17,740 bases of DNA, taken from CAZQDP01 sp964592375 (GTDB lineage: Bacteria; Bacillota; Clostridia; RUG12999). Where the stretch lies: NCBI GenBank assembly GCA_964592375.1, contig CAZQDP010000055.1, positions 1 through 17,740 of the forward strand. The letters run 5' to 3'. Each line of letters starts with the position of its first letter. The first letter of the stretch is position 1. Made by a program: the position numbers and the translations under genes. The notes beneath the pieces are model-generated. The model searched no databases, was not told the origin of the DNA, and worked only from the letters and a program-made list of their open reading frames with translations. Below, piece after piece: positions 14,072-17,740 of the stretch.

Positions 14072-16243
14072 GTGCGGTTAAAAGTATCGGAGAAAGGCAC
14101 ATCTTTTGTCTTATCAGTGGCGACAGTAGCGATATTGGTTTTACTATTTTTTGCAGTTTTCATTGTGGACATGCTTCACACATCCAATGTAAAAAGAGAT
14201 GTTTTGCAAAGCAACGATAACCATGCCGAGTATGTCAGTGCTGTGATGGACAGAGAAATCAGCAAGGTGGTCAATTCCACAACGAAACTCAAGGGTGATA
14301 AAAACATTTTGGATATTGTCGGCAAACCGGAAATTCGAGACATTCAAAATAACATTTCGGAGCTAAGCAATAACATTGTTTGGCTTTGCAGTGAAAACTC
14401 CATGATTTATGATGTGGTGATTGATTTTGTTGAAAAAGGCATCGTGGTATCTCGTGAAGGTGGGTTTGAAAGCGGTTTTTATTATAAAAGTAATGTATTT
14501 ACTAATATTGCAATCAAAAGCTATGACCAGAGCAAAAGGGGCATTTTAGAGTCAACTAATTCCGATCTATTAACGGGTTACCCCGAAAAAACCGCTTCCC
14601 CTCGTCGAATGATGGTGTTTTCATATACGGGTGATCAATATAAAATCAATTATTTAATCGACTGCGACAAATTGTCGGAACTTTTCTATATTGCTGATTC
14701 TAAGCGAGAGAAAAAGATAATACTCATAGACGAAAAAAAGCAGATTTTCCCCATGTTTACCGATCAAAAAGAAATGACCATTGACTCGCGCATTTTTGCG
14801 CAAGAGAAAAAAGACATTGTAGTGAGCTCTGTAAGATATCTTTCTGCTGTGAAGCACTCTGGTGCAATGGACTGGACGTATGTATCCCTCTATCCGTATG
14901 CGTTACTTAGAAGCCAAGTTGGTGGCACTCATTTTGGATATGCCATACTGTATTTGCTATTTCTCTTTGGCATTCTTACCCCTGTGATTTTTATTCGTCG
15001 CAATGTTTTAAAACCTATCAATCGGCTAGCTCACAGCTTGGGGTCGCCGATTTTGTTGCAACGACAAAATGGAGTTGAAATCATTGCAAATTATGTTGAT
15101 TTTATGAAAGATGAAAATGTTAAGCTTTCACAAGCCATGAAATACAGCAAGCCCGTGATAAAACGTAGCATTTTGGAAAGCTGGATGGCAGGGGAAGAGG
15201 ATTATGATGGATATGAAAGATATTTTAAAAGGTTTTCCGGCCCGGAATATATGCTACTTAAGATGGTTTCTCCCATCGATTCGCTCAGGGAGGCTGCTGA
15301 ATCCGTAGAATTATTTTTTGACGATATGCACATTAGCTACCAACAGGCGATGCTTCGGAAAAATAGCATTGTGTACTTTGTGGGATATGATCAAGACACA
15401 TCGGACATTATTTCAAATATGAAAGATATTGCTTTATTGCATCATGTCATTTTTATGTTTTCTGAGCCTTTTGGTGAGGTAAGGGACATTCCAAATGCAT
15501 ATAATGAAATCTATACCATTACGCAGCATCGAAATATTCGCCAAAACACGGGAGTGATTACCAAAGCGGATATTATTATTAAAACCATGTATCTATTCAG
15601 CGTTGAAATGATGGAAAATGACATCATTCTGTGCCTTGACGAAGGCAATGTAAAAGCATTTATGGATTTATATGAAGGGTTTACCATTTCTGATAAGGAT
15701 ATTTCATTTAAAGAAAGTGTTGAAATTATTTATATTTTACGAAGCATTGTGCGTCAAATGCTCATTGAGAAGGAATATATGCGCGAGGCAATCGGCGTTG
15801 AACTGTCCCAAATGGAAGAAAAGCTAACGGAGGATATAAATTTATTTGAGGCGGAAAAAAGCATCATTGAAATTATGCTGAGAATTATTAAATACAATGT
15901 GAAGTATGATGACAACAGACAGGATAAGATAGTTGCATATATTAAGGATAACTTCACAAAATGCATTTCGCTTGAAAACGTAGCCAATCGCTTTGGGATG
16001 AACCCTAAATATCTTTCGGGATATATTAAGCGCCAAATCGGCATGACCTTTACGGATTATATTGCATCCTTAAGAATGGATGCTGCAAAAAAAATGCTTC
16101 TTGATGAAATCCATACCATCAAAGAAGTCAGTGAAAGCTTAGGGTTTGACAGCCAAAGTAGCTTCAACAGACTCTTTAAAAAGGTTTGTAATATGACTCC
16201 TGTGCAGTTTCGCGAAACCGCAAAACGAGAAATAGGGAAGTAA
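14072..16243 (+). CDS. Membrane-bound AraC-family transcriptional regulator with extracytoplasmic sensor
   Basis: A 723-residue one-component regulator. A helix at about 11-34 and a second near 288-311 enclose an extracytoplasmic sensor of about 250 residues. The cytoplasmic part has a long linker and a C-terminal AraC double helix-turn-helix (about 620-723; YLSGYIKRQIGMTFTDYIAS and SESLGFDSQSSFNRLFKK). It lacks a receiver domain and any kinase. Similar proteins in Firmicutes sense carbohydrates or other outside signals and control adjacent transporters, but no transporter is visible next to it. The GTG at 14072 has GGGAGGT (14059-14065) six bases upstream. A TTG at 14057 overlaps that site and is rejected. 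It is a single-gene unit with its own promoter. Sensor ligand and targets are unknown. Confidence 0.9.
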   Translation: MRLKVSEKGTSFVLSVATVAILVLLFFAVFIVDMLHTSNVKRDVLQSNDNHAEYVSAVMDREISKVVNSTTKLKGDKNILDIVGKPEIRDIQNNISELSNNIVWLCSENSMIYDVVIDFVEKGIVVSREGGFESGFYYKSNVFTNIAIKSYDQSKRGILESTNSDLLTGYPEKTASPRRMMVFSYTGDQYKINYLIDCDKLSELFYIADSKREKKIILIDEKKQIFPMFTDQKEMTIDSRIFAQEKKDIVVSSVRYLSAVKHSGAMDWTYVSLYPYALLRSQVGGTHFGYAILYLLFLFGILTPVIFIRRNVLKPINRLAHSLGSPILLQRQNGVEIIANYVDFMKDENVKLSQAMKYSKPVIKRSILESWMAGEEDYDGYERYFKRFSGPEYMLLKMVSPIDSLREAAESVELFFDDMHISYQQAMLRKNSIVYFVGYDQDTSDIISNMKDIALLHHVIFMFSEPFGEVRDIPNAYNEIYTITQHRNIRQNTGVITKADIIIKTMYLFSVEMMENDIILCLDEGNVKAFMDLYEGFTISDKDISFKESVEIIYILRSIVRQMLIEKEYMREAIGVELSQMEEKLTEDINLFEAEKSIIEIMLRIIKYNVKYDDNRQDKIVAYIKDNFTKCISLENVANRFGMNPKYLSGYIKRQIGMTFTDYIASLRMDAAKKMLLDEIHTIKEVSESLGFDSQSSFNRLFKKVCNMTPVQFRETAKREIGK

Positions 16244-16256
16244 TCATATCATGAAA

Positions 16257-16288
16257 GGGGAAAATTCCAAGGTCGGGATTTTTTCCCC
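16257..16288 (+). terminator. Weak hairpin after the AraC-type gene
   Basis: GGGGAAAA pairs with TTTTCCCC around an imperfect inner stem (TCC/GGA) and a short loop, 13 bases after the stop codon. No T-run follows on the plus strand, so termination efficiency is doubtful. Confidence 0.4.
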
Positions 16289-16383
16289 AAAACGCGCTTA
16301 TCGCGCAAACCGGATAAATCATATAAGCCCACATATAGAAAGAAGTGTAACCTTTTTTCTACCTAATGAATATATTTTGAAAT

Positions 16384-16611
16384 TTAATCAATGTAATCCT
16401 TCTCTTTAATGTAAGTTAAATATTTAAAATAATATACTTTTCCTTGCGACAGAATAGTTTCTTTATCACTAAAATGATAAGATTTTACAAGCTTCCATTT
16501 ATCCAATTCGTGCATTAATCTATAGTATGCCTCATCATCTTTTTTCTCAAAGCATTTCGTACAGGCATCAAAAAGCCGAACATACATATCTCCATTTTCA
16601 TCTTCATACAA
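16384..16611 (-). CDS. Small hypothetical protein, possibly a truncated gene
   Basis: A 75-residue charged, helical protein that I do not recognise (YVRLFDACTKCFEKKDDEAY is its most distinctive part, with a CxxC). The only standard start is TTG at 16611, which has no ribosome site. The frame stays open for 15 codons further upstream (to 16656; NDVNFIYETTTDRLD) and reads like protein there, stopping at TGA. So the true 5' end may have been lost by deletion or frameshift, or the start is non-standard. A TTGACA (16670-16665) with a weak TAATTT 16 bases on could be a promoter. It converges with the AraC-type gene. Whether it is expressed is uncertain. Confidence 0.45.
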   Translation of the reverse strand: MYEDENGDMYVRLFDACTKCFEKKDDEAYYRLMHELDKWKLVKSYHFSDKETILSQGKVYYFKYLTYIKEKDYID

Positions 16612-16786
16612 ATCTAGTCTATCAGTCGTAGTTTCATAAATGAAATTAACATCATTTCAAATATTGTCAAGCTATTTTGGCTGTTTTCAATTATTAAAAA
16701 AACGAAAAATGCCTCCCAAATGTGTAAATGAAAACGATGAGAAGGGATAAGTTTTCCTTCTGTGTTCTAATATGGTGTTATTTTTT

Positions 16787-17248
16787 TTAGATTGGTTTAA
16801 TCTCGCAAATTCTACCGGCACTATGCTTCAGAGAGGTATCATATGTATCAATATATACATTGGGGCATAAGGTGGTTGCAACGATAACAGTGTTTAATAA
16901 ATATGTTGCATATCCAATGCTAAATATTCTCTCTAAATGATACGTTCCAAGTTCATTCGTATCCTCCACTTCATAATCTGCAAATACGATATATATACCA
17001 TTTTGCTTTTCGAGCGATGCAGATGGATTAACTTTTACTTTATATCTGCCGCTTTTTGAAACCTCAAATTTTAAATCCATAAATCCCAAAATCATACCCA
17101 TCCGTTCCTCTTGGATTATAAACTCGTTACGCTCATTGGTGGGAGTTATGCAAAAATTGGTATCCTTTAATAAATATGCTCCTTCCATTGGTATCGGTAC
17201 CCCTGCTGTTTTCCATACATCTGCGAATTTTAGATTAAGATCATGCAT
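16787..17248 (-). CDS. Hypothetical protein, 153 residues
   Basis: A soluble, probably beta-rich protein that I cannot assign to a family. It has no signal peptide or membrane helix. Visible stretches include VPIPMEGAYLLKDTNFCITP near the N-terminus, a strand-rich middle (GRYKVKVNP, NGIYIVFADYEVED) and a hydrophobic late segment (TYLLNTVIVATTLCPNVYID). The ATG at 17248 has GAGG eight bases upstream, and another ATG four bases inside is out of frame, so the start is well supported. The neighbours (a small hypothetical gene and gap) do not suggest a role. The surrounding DNA is very AT-rich, as in accessory regions. No convincing promoter or terminator is seen. Confidence 0.65.
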   Translation of the reverse strand: MHDLNLKFADVWKTAGVPIPMEGAYLLKDTNFCITPTNERNEFIIQEERMGMILGFMDLKFEVSKSGRYKVKVNPSASLEKQNGIYIVFADYEVEDTNELGTYHLERIFSIGYATYLLNTVIVATTLCPNVYIDTYDTSLKHSAGRICEIKPI

Positions 17249-17500
17249 GTTGATAACCTCACTTTATTAAATTGTATAAAAATCAAAGGTTTATTGCGAT
17301 TTCATTTTTGCATATATTACAATACGTAACACGATGCATATTTATTTAAATACTATATCATAGATAATAAGGAATTACTATAGATATTATTGACAAACCT
17401 GTATTCGATTTTTTGTTCAATATATTTAAAAATATTCCTATTTTTAATAAAATGACATCAAAATAATTAACTCATCTTGAACTGCAAAGCGCTATAGCAG
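17249..17500. other. AT-rich gene-free stretch
   Basis: About 250 bases between the hypothetical gene and the gap terminator. It is very AT-rich with short runs. I find no open reading frame, no clear promoter in the expected position and no strong hairpin. Confidence 0.5.
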
Positions 17501-17547
17501 GAAAAAAATGCATCCTCATTTAAGGTAATCTTAAAAAAGGATGCATT
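17501..17547 (-). terminator. Terminator of the gap transcript
   Basis: A two-step hairpin: AATGCATCCT pairs with AGGATGCATT, a small internal loop of two bases each side follows, then TTTAAG pairs with CTTAAA around GTAAT. On the minus strand it runs into TTTTTTT (17508-17502). It lies 78 bases after the gap stop. Confidence 0.85.
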
Positions 17548-17624
17548 ATTCGTTATCTTTATTAGCAAGATGATAAACCAAGCGCATTCGCAATTCTTAC
17601 CCTGCTACAACGCAATTTCTACAA

Positions 17625-17740
17625 TTAGTCTACCGTTGCCATATGCGTGATAAGGTCAACAACCTTGTTGCTATAACCCCATTCATTATCATACCAGGAA
17701 ACCAGCTTTACAAAATTATCATTCAGCGCAATTCCTGCTT
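17625..17740 (-). CDS. gap: Glyceraldehyde-3-phosphate dehydrogenase, C-terminal end (continues beyond window)
   Basis: Only the last 38 codons are in the window, running off the right edge. The minus strand reads AGIALNDNFVKLVSWYDNEW, then GYSNKVVDL and a short tail ending in TAA at 17627-17625. SWYDNEWGYS is the near-invariant C-terminal block of type I GAPDH, the glycolytic enzyme that oxidises glyceraldehyde-3-phosphate with NAD and phosphate. The rest of the protein, including the active-site cysteine, is outside, so full function cannot be judged. The strong terminator at 17501-17547 follows it. Confidence 0.95.
   Translation of the reverse strand, partial: AGIALNDNFVKLVSWYDNEWGYSNKVVDLITHMATVD

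Noticed and set aside
1..17740. CRISPR arrays, tRNA/rRNA genes, insertion sequences or attachment sites
   Set aside because: I saw no regularly spaced repeats, no tRNA-like cloverleaf, no transposase or integrase coding sequence and no flanking direct repeats.

Overview
The window looks like chromosome of an anaerobic low-to-moderate-GC Gram-positive bacterium (Firmicutes, probably Clostridia). The signs are strong GGGAGG-type ribosome binding sites, several TTG and GTG starts, sigma-A-like promoters, an OmpR/HPK pair, a membrane-bound AraC regulator, a PiT phosphate permease with its DUF47 partner, and Fe-S/sulfur enzymes. Genus cannot be fixed from the sequence alone.

Layout. (1) Positions 1-3106, plus strand: an AT-rich restriction-modification pair. 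A large Eco57I-type adenine methyltransferase is broken near the left edge, and it overlaps a small PD-(D/E)xK nuclease gene. A bidirectional terminator closes it. (2) Positions 3169-6871, minus strand: a thiol/sulfur operon read in the order CoA-disulfide-reductase/rhodanese/TusA/DsrE fusion, CcdA, TlpA-like thioredoxin. It has a CRP/FNR-type palindrome centred about 41 bases upstream of the predicted transcription start. (3) Positions 7190-8924, minus: PiT phosphate transporter and DUF47 PhoU-like protein, with terminator. Upstream lies a decayed secF fragment behind a good promoter. (4) Positions 9405-11671, plus: nadA, a pentapeptide-repeat protein and a DUF2284 cysteine-rich protein. The nadA leader carries three perfect dyad-symmetric elements, and a fourth lies in its promoter spacer. 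(5) Positions 11769-13868, plus: an OmpR-family response regulator and its histidine kinase, then a terminator. (6) Positions 13993-16243, plus: a 723-residue two-TM AraC-type regulator with its own near-consensus promoter. (7) Positions 16384-17248, minus: two unrecognised small proteins. (8) Positions 17625-17740, minus: the C-terminus of GAPDH, with a strong terminator.

How the parts work together. The methyltransferase/nuclease pair is probably a horizontally acquired, possibly decaying defence locus. The sulfur operon joins a cytoplasmic persulfide/CoA-disulfide reductase to membrane thiol export (CcdA) and an extracytoplasmic thioredoxin (TlpA), so it may link intracellular sulfane sulfur or thiol redox to the cell surface. 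The nadA cluster makes quinolinate for NAD with two uncharacterised partners. The rest is ordinary regulatory and housekeeping content. The most interesting unexplained points are the sulfur operon with its putative activator site, the palindromic nadA leader, the secF relic acting as pit leader, and the R-M pair.
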